Source of the DNA: Erythrobacter aurantius
GTDB lineage: Bacteria; Pseudomonadota; Alphaproteobacteria; Sphingomonadales; Sphingomonadaceae
Reading direction: 5' to 3'
Assembly (NCBI RefSeq): GCF_023823125.1
Contig: NZ_CP090949.1
Span: 3,358,085-3,422,084 of the forward strand
DNA length: 64,000 bases
Below the pieces are notes generated by a model that saw only the letters and a list, made by a program, of their open reading frames with translations, was not told where the DNA came from and did not search any database. The translations under genes were made by a program, and so were the position numbers. Below, in pieces: positions 9,929-17,055 of this stretch; position 1 is the stretch's first letter; the number at the start of each line of letters is the position of its first letter.

Positions 9929-9989
9929 GGGTTGCATGGCTAACCCAAAGCGCGGCATTACACCAGCACTTGAAACGGGAGACAACACC

Positions 9990-10937
9990 ATGAGCGCTTT
10001 TGGCAAAACCAGCACCACCGATGATGTGCTGGCGGGCATTGATCTGAGCGGCAAGACGGTGTTCGTCACCGGCGGCAATTCCGGGCTGGGCCAGGAAACG
10101 GGCCGGGCGATGGCCGCAAGAGGCGCTCACGTCATTCTGGCAGGCCGCGACCAGTCAAAGCTGGATGCGGCGGTGGCCGCGATCAAGGCGGAGCAGCCCG
10201 ATGCCAAGCTGGAAACGATCATCTGTGATCTCGGTTCGCTCGACAGCGTGCGGGCCTGCGGGGCCGAGGCGAATGAGCGGTTCGACAAGATCGACCTGCT
10301 GATCAACAATGCAGGCGTGATGGCCTGCCCGCTGGGCCACACCGCCGACGGGTTCGAAATGCAGTTCGGCACCAATCACCTTGGCCATTTCGTGCTGACC
10401 AAATATCTCATGCCGCTGGTCGAGGCGGGGCAGGACAAGCGGATCGTGAACCTGTCGAGCCGCGCGCATCATATGGCGCCGCTCAATCTCGAAGATCCCA
10501 ACTTCGAAAGCCGCGATTACAACGAATGGGCGAGCTACGGTCAGGCCAAGACGGCCAATGTTCTGTTCAGCGTCGGACTGGAGGATCGCTTCGCTTCGAA
10601 AGGCATCAACGCCTATGCCGTGCATCCGGGCGGCATCCAGACCAATCTGGGCCGACACATGACCGAAGAGCAGTCGGCAGCCCTCATCGCACGGGTCAGC
10701 ACAAGCGATCCCGACTTCGCGTGGAAGACCATCCCGCAAGGTGCAGCGACGCAATGCTGGGCTGCCACCGCGCCCGAGCTCGAAGGCAAAGGCGGAGTTT
10801 ATTGCGAGGATTGCCACGTCGCCGAAGTGGACGACGAAAGCAGCAGCGGCGGTGTGCGCAGTTATGCGCTGGACAAAGGCACTGCCGACGCGCTTTGGGC
10901 TCTGAGCGAGCAGCTGACGGGAGAAACCTTCGCCTAG
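9990..10937 (+). CDS. Short-chain dehydrogenase/reductase (retinol-dehydrogenase-like)
   Basis: A 315-residue SDR. It has the nucleotide-binding TGGNSGLGQETG (27-38), NNAG and the catalytic YxxxK (YGQAK), all in classical order. The sequence resembles the WW-oxidoreductase/retinol dehydrogenase branch (NFESRDYNEWASYGQAK-type region); the substrate is unknown. A GGGAG site precedes the ATG at 9990. Its stop shares the palindrome CTAG (10934-10937) with the stop of the convergent esterase gene. Confidence 0.9.
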   Translation: MSAFGKTSTTDDVLAGIDLSGKTVFVTGGNSGLGQETGRAMAARGAHVILAGRDQSKLDAAVAAIKAEQPDAKLETIICDLGSLDSVRACGAEANERFDKIDLLINNAGVMACPLGHTADGFEMQFGTNHLGHFVLTKYLMPLVEAGQDKRIVNLSSRAHHMAPLNLEDPNFESRDYNEWASYGQAKTANVLFSVGLEDRFASKGINAYAVHPGGIQTNLGRHMTEEQSAALIARVSTSDPDFAWKTIPQGAATQCWAATAPELEGKGGVYCEDCHVAEVDDESSSGGVRSYALDKGTADALWALSEQLTGETFA

Positions 10938-11872
10938 TCGGCAAGGAATTCCCTCAGCAACGCCAGCGTGTCTTTCGATTCCCGCGTCGGCACGATCGCC
11001 ATGAAGACGTGCGGCGCGGCTTCGTATTCGTATAGCTTCGCATCCACGCCCGCATCGCGCAGTTTGCCGGTGAAGGTGCGGGAATCGATGATGAAAAGGT
11101 CATGCCTGCCGGTCCAGATGCGCGTCGGCGGCAGCAATGCGAGATCTTCCTTCGCGGTGTAGAGCGGGCTGCATTCAGCGCTCGCCGGATCACGGTCGCC
11201 CGCGAACATCTCTCCGCAAGCGCGCAATGTGCCGATCTTCAGCATCAGGTCATGCGGCTCGACCGCGGCAATCGCCGGATCAGCCATGGTGACGTCGAGC
11301 CATGGGGCGAACAGCGCCAGCTTGCCCGGTTGCGGCCCGCCAGCCTTTGCCAGCCGCAGTGCGAGGCTGAGCGCCATATGCCCGCCCGCGCTATCACCGT
11401 TGAGGACAATCTTCGCCGGATCGTGGCTTTCCGCCAGCTTTGCAAAGGCAGCATCGGCGACGGCATCCTGCACCTGATGCGAATGTTCCGGCACCACCTC
11501 GTACATCGGCAGGGTGACGCTGACGCCGCATTGCTCGACCATCGCGGCGGCAAGCGGCCAATGCTCCTTGAACATCGGCAGCACGAACCCGCCACCGTGG
11601 AAGTAAAGCATGTGCCATTCGCCCCGCCCGCTTTTCGGGTGCAGCGTAATGACCTTCTGCCCGGCTGCCTCCCACTGCTCGACATCGAATTTGGCGGAAA
11701 AACCCGCAGGCATCGGCGCGTCGCTTGGCACGCTGCGCTGTTTCATGTGCTCGCGGAATTCCGGCGCCGTGTGCGGAAACACCGGCTTGCGGGTGCTCAT
11801 CAGCCATTTCACGAGCCGCATCAGCAGGCTCGGCTTCGCGCTGCGCAATTCGATCGAGGCGTCGGTCAGCAT
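10934..11872 (-). CDS. Alpha/beta hydrolase, hormone-sensitive-lipase (family IV esterase) type
   Basis: A 312-residue esterase. It carries the family IV oxyanion motif HGGGF (92-96), the nucleophile elbow GDSAGG (159-164, Ser161), and candidate acid Asp in RHDLFIID and His in APHVFM near the C-terminus. It probably hydrolyses short-chain carboxyl esters. The ATG at 11872 has GGGGAGAG at good spacing; an in-frame ATG 45 nt upstream is less likely. Convergent with the SDR gene, overlapping at stop codons only. Confidence 0.88.
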   Translation of the reverse strand: MLTDASIELRSAKPSLLMRLVKWLMSTRKPVFPHTAPEFREHMKQRSVPSDAPMPAGFSAKFDVEQWEAAGQKVITLHPKSGRGEWHMLYFHGGGFVLPMFKEHWPLAAAMVEQCGVSVTLPMYEVVPEHSHQVQDAVADAAFAKLAESHDPAKIVLNGDSAGGHMALSLALRLAKAGGPQPGKLALFAPWLDVTMADPAIAAVEPHDLMLKIGTLRACGEMFAGDRDPASAECSPLYTAKEDLALLPPTRIWTGRHDLFIIDSRTFTGKLRDAGVDAKLYEYEAAPHVFMAIVPTRESKDTLALLREFLAD

Positions 11873-11932
11873 CGTGTCTCTCCCCTTGACGCGGAAACTG
11901 GACGAGCCAGCCATCAAGTCAAGGCCGCAGCG

Positions 11933-12721
11933 TCAGGGATTGATCGCGACCACGATCCCTTCGTTTAGCCAGCGGCCCAATATCGCACCGGCGCGCATGG
12001 CCGCATTTTGGATTGCCTCTTCGGAAGGGTCCGGATCGTCACCGATCAGCATTCCGATCAACTCACCATAGCTTGCTCCGCTCTGTATCGCGGCAAAGGC
12101 GGCTGCGTGATCGGCTTCAACGAGGGTGAATGTCGGCCGTTCTCCTTCGCGCCAGACGAGGCAGCATTGCGATTGGGACAAGCCTAAATCGGGCTGCTCA
12201 TCGCCGCTACCCAGAGCGCGCCACAGCGCCTCCAGATCATGATCGACCAGCCGCGTCCTGGCCCGCGGTTGCAAGGCCAGCCGCATTTCGCCCCAGTCTT
12301 CATCGCCGAAATCCGCGACAGCATGCGCAAAGTCCTGCGGCGTAAAAGGCTCCCAATCGGGCGCGGTCGCCAGTTCCAGCATCGCCCATTCCAGCCAGAC
12401 GAGTTCGGCGACCTCGGGCCTGTCCGCAAACAGGGCCGCGCAGGTCCGGTCAAAGCCCTGCCCCGCCTCGTCGATCGTCCAGCCCGCAGGCGGATTGGCG
12501 ATTGCATGGTTGATCGCGGCCTGGGCGAAGGCCCGTTCGCCGACATGAAGCGCCGTGCGCTCAAACGTTTCGGCCAGCGCGCCCATGATCGCCGAACGGT
12601 AATTGCCGCGATAGACCGCCAGCCCTGCAACCTGGGAATTGCCCCAACCTGCGGGCAGGGGCGCTTCATCGTCGAGCAGCGCGCACAGGAACGCGCCTTG
12701 TCGCTCCGCCAGCGAAGTCAT
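11933..12721 (-). CDS. bufC: BufC-like protein (DUF2063), bufferin maturation partner
   Basis: A 262-residue protein of the DUF2063 / HvfC-BufC type: an N-terminal helical domain (about 5-95) with the characteristic VYRGNYRSAIMGALAETF region, then a C-terminal wing-like domain. In bufferin systems BufC is thought to recruit the precursor peptide to the BufB oxidase. It overlaps bufB by ATGA (12718-12721), consistent with a stoichiometric pair. DUF2063 was named a putative DNA-binding domain before this context was known. Symbol assigned by family and synteny. Confidence 0.85.
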   Translation of the reverse strand: MTSLAERQGAFLCALLDDEAPLPAGWGNSQVAGLAVYRGNYRSAIMGALAETFERTALHVGERAFAQAAINHAIANPPAGWTIDEAGQGFDRTCAALFADRPEVAELVWLEWAMLELATAPDWEPFTPQDFAHAVADFGDEDWGEMRLALQPRARTRLVDHDLEALWRALGSGDEQPDLGLSQSQCCLVWREGERPTFTLVEADHAAAFAAIQSGASYGELIGMLIGDDPDPSEEAIQNAAMRAGAILGRWLNEGIVVAINP

Positions 12722-13575
12722 GCCGCCACCAGAGCGCTGCCGGCAATGTCGCGCGCACGATCAAGCTCGGCCAGCAATTCGGGTAAGGGTGGAATGTTCT
12801 CGTCCCGCTCGATCATGGTGGCGACCGGCTGCGGCAACATCGCCATCGCCTGCGCGTAAAGATCCCACACCGGATCGATCACCGGGCGATCATGCGTGTC
12901 GATGATGATATCGCGCTCCGCCGTCGCCGGATCATGGCCCGCAAGGTGAATTTGCCGCACCCGGTCAAGCGGCAGGCCCGCGAGATAATCCCTTGCCGAA
13001 AACCCGTGGTTCTGCGCCGAGACATAGATGTTGTTCACATCCAGCAGCAGATAACACCCCGTTCGCCGTGCCATTTCGGAAAGGAATTCCCACTCGGCCA
13101 TCTCGTCTTCGGGGAAGGTCAGATAGCTCGACGGGTTTTCGAACAGCATCGCCCGGCCCAGCGCCTCTTGCGCATGGTCGATATTGGCGCACACCGTATC
13201 CAGCGCCTCGCGCGTCAGGGGCAACGGCAAAAGATCGTGCGAATTGTGCGCGCTGGTGCGCGTCCAGCACAGGTGATCGGACACCCACAGCGGCTCGATC
13301 CGCTGCTCCAGCCGTTTCAGCTTCGCGAGATAATCGTGATCAAGCCCGCCCGCCGATCCGATCGACATCGACACGCCGTGGATGATCACCGGCAGTTTTT
13401 CGCGCACCTGCTCCAGAATGCGCAGCTGCCGCCCGCCTTCGATCATGTAGTTTTCGCTGATCACCTCGACGAAATCGACCGGCACATCGCCCTGCAGAAA
13501 ATCGTCGTAATGCGTCCGCCTCAGCCCGAGGCCAAAACCGCCAAACGGCGCAATCGGATCGGATGGGGCAGGCAT
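12718..13575 (-). CDS. bufB: BufB-like multinuclear iron oxidase (DUF692, MNIO), bufferin maturase
   Basis: A 285-residue TIM-barrel protein of the DUF692/MNIO family. Likely metal ligands are visible in IIHGVSMS (His near 66), SDHLCW, MLFENPSSY, DVNNIYVSAQNHG, QIHLAGH and IDTHD. MNIO enzymes use two or three irons and O2 to modify cysteines in RiPP precursors; in bufferins they form thiooxazole-type rings that bind copper. It is divergently transcribed from the precursor gene bufA, with a SigF-like promoter at 13618-13642, and is coupled to bufC. Confidence 0.93.
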   Translation of the reverse strand: MPAPSDPIAPFGGFGLGLRRTHYDDFLQGDVPVDFVEVISENYMIEGGRQLRILEQVREKLPVIIHGVSMSIGSAGGLDHDYLAKLKRLEQRIEPLWVSDHLCWTRTSAHNSHDLLPLPLTREALDTVCANIDHAQEALGRAMLFENPSSYLTFPEDEMAEWEFLSEMARRTGCYLLLDVNNIYVSAQNHGFSARDYLAGLPLDRVRQIHLAGHDPATAERDIIIDTHDRPVIDPVWDLYAQAMAMLPQPVATMIERDENIPPLPELLAELDRARDIAGSALVAA

Positions 13576-13617
13576 GACGGCTCCATAGCAGAATTTATCA
13601 AGAGACTCGCATGTGTG

Positions 13618-13642
13618 TTCGTCCGCCAGCGCACGCGGTTAC
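13618..13642 (-). promoter_or_regulatory. Predicted SigF-type promoter for bufB-bufC
   Basis: Read on the minus strand, GTAACC (13642-13637) is followed after 15 nt by CGAA (13621-13618), leaving a leader of about 35-40 nt before the bufB ATG at 13575. It matches in both elements, with one nt difference in spacing, the element facing the other way upstream of bufA. The same two boxes are, from memory, those of Caulobacter SigF targets; I could not check the published consensus. Confidence 0.6.
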
Positions 13643-13677
13643 AGACAGGCGAAATACAAATTTCCGACACCCCGACT

Positions 13678-13705
13678 GTAACCGCCTGCCGAACCGGCGC
13701 GAAAT
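13678..13705 (+). promoter_or_regulatory. Predicted SigF-type promoter for bufA-doxX-sigF-nrsF
   Basis: GTAACC (13678-13683), a 16-nt spacer, then CGAAAT (13700-13705). The transcript would begin about 50 nt before the bufA start at 13766. Together with the mirror-image copy for bufBC, it makes the two arms a predicted co-induced regulon, and because sigF lies downstream the circuit would be autoregulated. Confidence 0.65.
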
Positions 13706-13715
13706 ACCGGGCAGT

Positions 13716-13733
13716 TCCGGCAATGGTGCCGGA
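13716..13733 (+). promoter_or_regulatory. Hairpin in the bufA 5' leader
   Basis: TCCGGCA (13716-13722), loop ATGG, then TGCCGGA (13727-13733): a perfect 7-bp stem inside the predicted bufA leader, about 33 nt before the start codon. It has no U-run and so is not a terminator; it could stabilise the 5' end of the abundant small-peptide mRNA. Function inferred only. Confidence 0.4.
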
Positions 13734-13765
13734 GCGGACGAAACGAAGCCTTCGGGAGAATTGTC

Positions 13766-14047
13766 GTGAAAGCCAAATCGATTGCCGGGATCGCCGGTCT
13801 TGCTCTTACTGCCGGGATTGCCGCCGGGCTCGCCACCACACCGGTCGCGGCGCAGGGCGCAAAGGAAAAGTGCTACGGCATCGCGCTGGCAGGCAAAAAC
13901 GATTGCGCTGCAGGCCCTGGCACCAGCTGCGCCGGAACCTCGACCCGCGATTATCAGGGCAACGCCTGGAAGTATGTCGACAAGGGCACCTGCACCAGCA
14001 TCGAAACGCCCAAGGGCAAAGGCTCGCTGACCCCGATCGATCGCTGA
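13766..14047 (+). CDS. bufA: BufA-like bufferin precursor (DUF2282 peptide)
   Basis: A 93-residue secreted peptide precursor. It starts at GTG 13766 with GGGAG 7 nt upstream. A signal peptide covers about 1-29 (cleavage near VAA-QGA). The mature part has four Cys (36, 47, 55, 76) in the DUF2282/BufA1 pattern: KCYG, NDCAAG, SCAG and GTC, with WKYV before the last. In characterised bufferins the two central Cys are modified by BufB and the outer two form a disulfide; the product binds copper in the periplasm. Here it is followed by doxX, sigF and nrsF on the same strand. Confidence 0.92.
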   Translation: MKAKSIAGIAGLALTAGIAAGLATTPVAAQGAKEKCYGIALAGKNDCAAGPGTSCAGTSTRDYQGNAWKYVDKGTCTSIETPKGKGSLTPIDR

Positions 14048-14063
14048 TCTGCAAACCGGGAAA

Positions 14064-14097
14064 GATCGGCCTGTCAGGCAAAGACAGCGGGCCGATC
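14064..14097 (+). promoter_or_regulatory. Intercistronic hairpin between bufA and doxX
   Basis: GATCGGC-CTGTC (14064-14075) can pair with GACAG...GCCGATC (14083-14097), an interrupted stem of about 12 bp with an extra CGG bulge. There is no U-tract. Such a structure after the first cistron could protect the bufA message or reduce read-through, giving more peptide precursor than membrane protein and sigma factor. Confidence 0.4.
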
Positions 14098-14118
14098 ATC
14101 CTGTCTCAGGAGGAATTC

Positions 14119-14592
14119 ATGAACGCTATCACATCCCTTTGGGCACGGCTCACCGGCATCCTGTCAGGCGCCGCCGTCGAAAGCATTGCCCTGTTCACCA
14201 CCCGCGTCGCACTTGCCGGGATTTTCTGGCGGTCGTACCAGACCAAGGTGGAAGAAGGCACACTGCTCTCGATCAGCGATGTCCAGTACATCATTTTCGA
14301 AAACGAATTTGCGGGCCTGCCGTTGTCGCCCGATCTCGCCGTGCCACTGACGGTCTATGCCGAATTCGCATTTCCGATCCTGCTGTTCATCGGTTTGTTC
14401 AGCCGGATTTCGGCAGCCGCGCTGGCAGTTATGGCTCTGGTGATCCAGCTTTTCGTGTTTCCGACATGGGATCACTTCTTTGGCTGGGACATCACGGTGC
14501 TGGCGCTGGCCGCCATCATCATCAGCCGGGGGCCGGGCCTGATCAGCCTCGATACCCTGCTGGGACGGATCACGGGTGTGAAAGCCGCCTGA
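14119..14592 (+). CDS. DoxX-family membrane protein of the bufferin operon (BufD-like)
   Basis: A 157-residue protein with four predicted transmembrane helices in the DoxX arrangement (RVALAGIFWRSYQTK at the first helix, PLTVYAEFAFPILLFIGLFSR in the middle). A perfect AGGAGG (14108-14113) sits 5 nt before the ATG. DoxX-like proteins are common in bufferin and related MNIO operons, where a respiratory or electron-transfer partnership has been suggested; the biochemical role is not established. It is 2 nt from sigF, so expression is linked. Confidence 0.85.
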   Translation: MNAITSLWARLTGILSGAAVESIALFTTRVALAGIFWRSYQTKVEEGTLLSISDVQYIIFENEFAGLPLSPDLAVPLTVYAEFAFPILLFIGLFSRISAAALAVMALVIQLFVFPTWDHFFGWDITVLALAAIIISRGPGLISLDTLLGRITGVKAA

Positions 14593-14593
14593 C

Positions 14594-15124
14594 ATGGTCG
14601 CGGACGAACCCACCTTTGCCCGACTGATGATTGCGGCACAGGATGGCGATAAAGTCGCCACCAATGTGCTGCTCTCGGAAGTCGGGCTGTGGCTGGAGCG
14701 GTATTTCCGCCGCCGGGTGCCACCGCATTCCATCGACGATCTGGTTCAGGACGTGCTGATCGCATTCTATACCAAGCGCGCGACCTGGGATCCCGATCGT
14801 CCGTTCCTGCCGTGGCTGGCCGCAATCGCGCGCTATCGTTGGGTCGATCACCTGCGCCGGGTGTACAAGCACGACGGCAAGGAACTGATGGAAGATGACG
14901 CCGTAGAAGACAGCGAAGAAGAAGTGGTGATGGCCCGCGTCAGCCTTGATCGGCTGTTCGGGCAATTGCCGCAGAAGCAGGCGGAAGCGATCGAACTGGT
15001 GAAAATCGCCGGATTGTCGATTAGCGAGGCCGCGCAAAAAACCGGGCAGAGCGAAAGCCTGGTAAAAGTGAATATCCATCGCGGCCTGAAGAAGCTGGCC
15101 GCTTTGGTCGAGAAAGCAGACTGA
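14594..15124 (+). CDS. sigF: ECF sigma factor, SigF-like
   Basis: A 176-residue ECF sigma factor with region 2 (about 22-90: DDLVQDVLIAFYTKR, then WLAAIARYRWVDHLRR) and region 4 (about 115-172: LFGQLPQKQAEAIELVKIAGLSISEAAQKTG, with a helix-turn-helix). No C-terminal extension. The gene lies directly before an NrsF-type anti-sigma gene, the hallmark of the SigF-NrsF pair. In Caulobacter, SigF responds to metal stress and drives bufferin genes; here bufA-doxX precedes it and bufBC diverge with a matching promoter, so the same regulon is expected. Confidence 0.92.
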   Translation: MVADEPTFARLMIAAQDGDKVATNVLLSEVGLWLERYFRRRVPPHSIDDLVQDVLIAFYTKRATWDPDRPFLPWLAAIARYRWVDHLRRVYKHDGKELMEDDAVEDSEEEVVMARVSLDRLFGQLPQKQAEAIELVKIAGLSISEAAQKTGQSESLVKVNIHRGLKKLAALVEKAD

Positions 15125-15125
15125 C

Positions 15126-15791
15126 ATGGACAAATACCCCAACCGCGAAGATCTGATCGCCGCATTGACCGAGCAGGCTGCGCCCGTTCGCCGGGTCAAG
15201 CCGTTCGAAGGCGCGCTGCTGATAGGTTTTGCCACGCTGGTCGCCGCCGTGGCGTCGATCGTCATTCACGGCTTCTGGAACGGGTTGGTCACGGGTGAGG
15301 CATCGGGCTTTTTCTGGATCACCAACGGCCTGTTGCTGGTTACGGGTACGGCCAGCGCCCTGACCTTGGCTGCGAGCGCACTGCCCCGTGTCGGTGCGAA
15401 ATCCAGCGGGGCCTGGTGGAGCGCGGCAATGCTCGCAGTCGTCCCGGCCGCAGCGATCATCATGCTGGTGTCTTTTGAGGCGACGCATGATCATTCTGCC
15501 GGTGCGCTTGCCGATCCGGCGGTCTGGTATTGGGAATGCGCGGCCTATGGGCTGTCGGCTGGATTGCTGGTCGCAATTGCCGCCGTGCTGTTCCTGCGCC
15601 GGGGCGCTCCGGTTTCACTGGAGCGCGCGGGCTGGCTGACGGGGCTTGCAGCGGGAACGCTCGGCTCGGTTGCCTACGGCATCACCTGCCCGCTCGATTC
15701 GATTGCCCATGTGGGGATCGTCCATGTCGTCCCGGCGGCGCTGGGTGCCCTTGCCGGTCGCCTTGCGGTTCCGCCGCTGATCCGCTGGTAA
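15126..15791 (+). CDS. nrsF: NrsF-like membrane anti-sigma factor (DUF1109)
   Basis: A 221-residue DUF1109 protein with six predicted transmembrane helices after a cytoplasmic N-terminus of about 30 residues. Two lone cysteines, Cys138 (WECAAYG) and Cys188 (ITCPLDS), lie exactly 50 residues apart; Caulobacter NrsF has two functionally important cysteines with, as I recall, the same 50-residue spacing. It should hold SigF at the membrane until metal or thiol stress releases it. Separated from sigF by 1 nt. Last gene of the bufferin operon. Confidence 0.9.
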   Translation: MDKYPNREDLIAALTEQAAPVRRVKPFEGALLIGFATLVAAVASIVIHGFWNGLVTGEASGFFWITNGLLLVTGTASALTLAASALPRVGAKSSGAWWSAAMLAVVPAAAIIMLVSFEATHDHSAGALADPAVWYWECAAYGLSAGLLVAIAAVLFLRRGAPVSLERAGWLTGLAAGTLGSVAYGITCPLDSIAHVGIVHVVPAALGALAGRLAVPPLIRW

Positions 15792-15807
15792 GGGACGAAG
15801 GCTAGCC

Positions 15808-15841
15808 GGTCCGCCGCCTGTAGCTAAGGCAAGACCGGACC
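15808..15841. terminator. Hairpin between convergent nrsF and zntB
   Basis: GGTCCG (15808-15813) pairs with CGGACC (15836-15841), with an inner CCT/AGG helix between. It lies in the 63-bp gap between two genes that end towards each other, so a two-way termination or mRNA-end role is plausible. No U-tract on either strand, hence low confidence. Confidence 0.3.
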
Positions 15842-15854
15842 CGCCAAGCCCAAG

Positions 15855-16859
15855 TCACAACCATTTCCAGCGCCAGAACAGGAACAGCTGGAGCGACATT
15901 ACCACAGCGCAGAGTCCAACCACGATCCAGAAACCCATGCTGGAATCGACGCCGGGCATTCCTCCGACGTTGATACCCATCAGTCCGGTAAGAAAGCCCA
16001 GCGGCAGGAAAATCCCGGCCACAATCGTAAGCATGTAAGTCGCGTGTTCATTCGATGCGAGCGCGCGGGCCCGCAATTCGTCCTGCAACACCACCGCGCT
16101 TTCCTTGCTGATATCGATATCGTCGAGGTAGCGCCGCAGCCGGTCGATTGATTCCGCGATTTCGCGCCGGTCATGTTCCTCAAACCAGTCGGGCGCGTCG
16201 CGCGATATCCGCTCCAGCGCTTCGTGCTGGGGCGACATATGCCGTTTCAGCGCGAGGCAATTGCGCCGGATCGATGTGATGCGCGGCAGGATTTCCTCGT
16301 GATCGTGCTCGACATCCATTACGTCCAGCTGATCGATCTGGCTGTTCATATCGACGATGGATTGATTCATTCGGACAGTCAGCTGTTCGACTATCGCGGT
16401 GATCGCATTGCCCGCATCGGTGGGTCCGCGCCCTCGATCAAGCAGCCCCATGAGATCGCGGGGGGTTTGCATCGGCATCTTGCGCAAAGTGATCAGGCGG
16501 GTGCCATCGGACCACAATTGCAGAGATATCATGTCTTCGGGTTCGGCATCGGGGTGGAAATTGATCCCGCGCAAGGTCGCGACAATCGTATTGCCTTCGC
16601 GCAGCGCTCGCGGACGGGTCGAATCCGAAACCAGCAGTTCCGCAGTCGGTTCGGGTATTCCCAGATCCCGTTCAAGCCATGGTTGGACTTCGGGTGCGTG
16701 GCGCCGAAGGTGCAGCCACAGCACTTCACCGGGGAACGCAGGCTTCCAATTGTCGACTTCGTGGCGCCCGATGGTGCGTGCGCCGCCTTTTCCGTCCAGC
16801 ACCCGGCCGAAAATCAGCGGATCGGTTCCTCCGGCTTCGTCTGTAGCTAGATCATCCAT
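15855..16859 (-). CDS. zntB: ZntB-type CorA-superfamily zinc/cation transporter
   Basis: A 334-residue CorA-fold protein with a large cytoplasmic N-terminal domain (about 1-265) and two C-terminal transmembrane helices. The pore motif is GIN (LMGINVGGMPG) rather than the GMN of CorA, as in ZntB. ZntB moves zinc across the inner membrane. It lies tail-to-tail with the metal-stress bufferin operon, a thematic but unproven link. The predicted ATG at 16859 follows a GCGGTGG site. Confidence 0.9.
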   Translation of the reverse strand: MDDLATDEAGGTDPLIFGRVLDGKGGARTIGRHEVDNWKPAFPGEVLWLHLRRHAPEVQPWLERDLGIPEPTAELLVSDSTRPRALREGNTIVATLRGINFHPDAEPEDMISLQLWSDGTRLITLRKMPMQTPRDLMGLLDRGRGPTDAGNAITAIVEQLTVRMNQSIVDMNSQIDQLDVMDVEHDHEEILPRITSIRRNCLALKRHMSPQHEALERISRDAPDWFEEHDRREIAESIDRLRRYLDDIDISKESAVVLQDELRARALASNEHATYMLTIVAGIFLPLGFLTGLMGINVGGMPGVDSSMGFWIVVGLCAVVMSLQLFLFWRWKWL

Positions 16860-16892
16860 CCACCGCTTAATGCCCCACGGCGCACCATTTTC

Positions 16893-17032
16893 CTACTCTT
16901 GCGTGATCAGCTACTCCTGTGTGCATGGAAAGGGTCGCAAAACCGGATGTCAGGTGCCATATGGTCCGTACAGCAAGGTGCTGTGCGGTGCTGATGGTTT
17001 TTGGTTTCAGGACCGTGTTCCATGTGTTCCAT
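16893..17032 (+). repeat. Two short tandem repeat pairs upstream of ispG
   Basis: CTACTCTTGCGTG (16893-16905) recurs with two changes at 16911-16923 (18-nt period), and GTGTTCCAT occurs twice back to back at 17015-17023 and 17024-17032, close to the ispG start at 17056. Regularly spaced half-sites suggest regulator binding, or simple slippage products. No known consensus recognised. Confidence 0.45.
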
Positions 17033-17055
17033 CCTGTAGGAATTGACGAGCCGAA

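Noticed and set aside
8771..9989. Extension of the SDR and a separate plus-strand frame antisense to the asparaginase
   Set aside because: No conservation; the SDR N-terminus is complete from 9990, which has its own ribosome-binding site.
12892..14118. Long N-terminal extension of the DoxX gene reading back through bufA and bufB
   Set aside because: The upstream part is another frame of bufA and the antisense of bufB; a perfect AGGAGG marks the true start at 14119.
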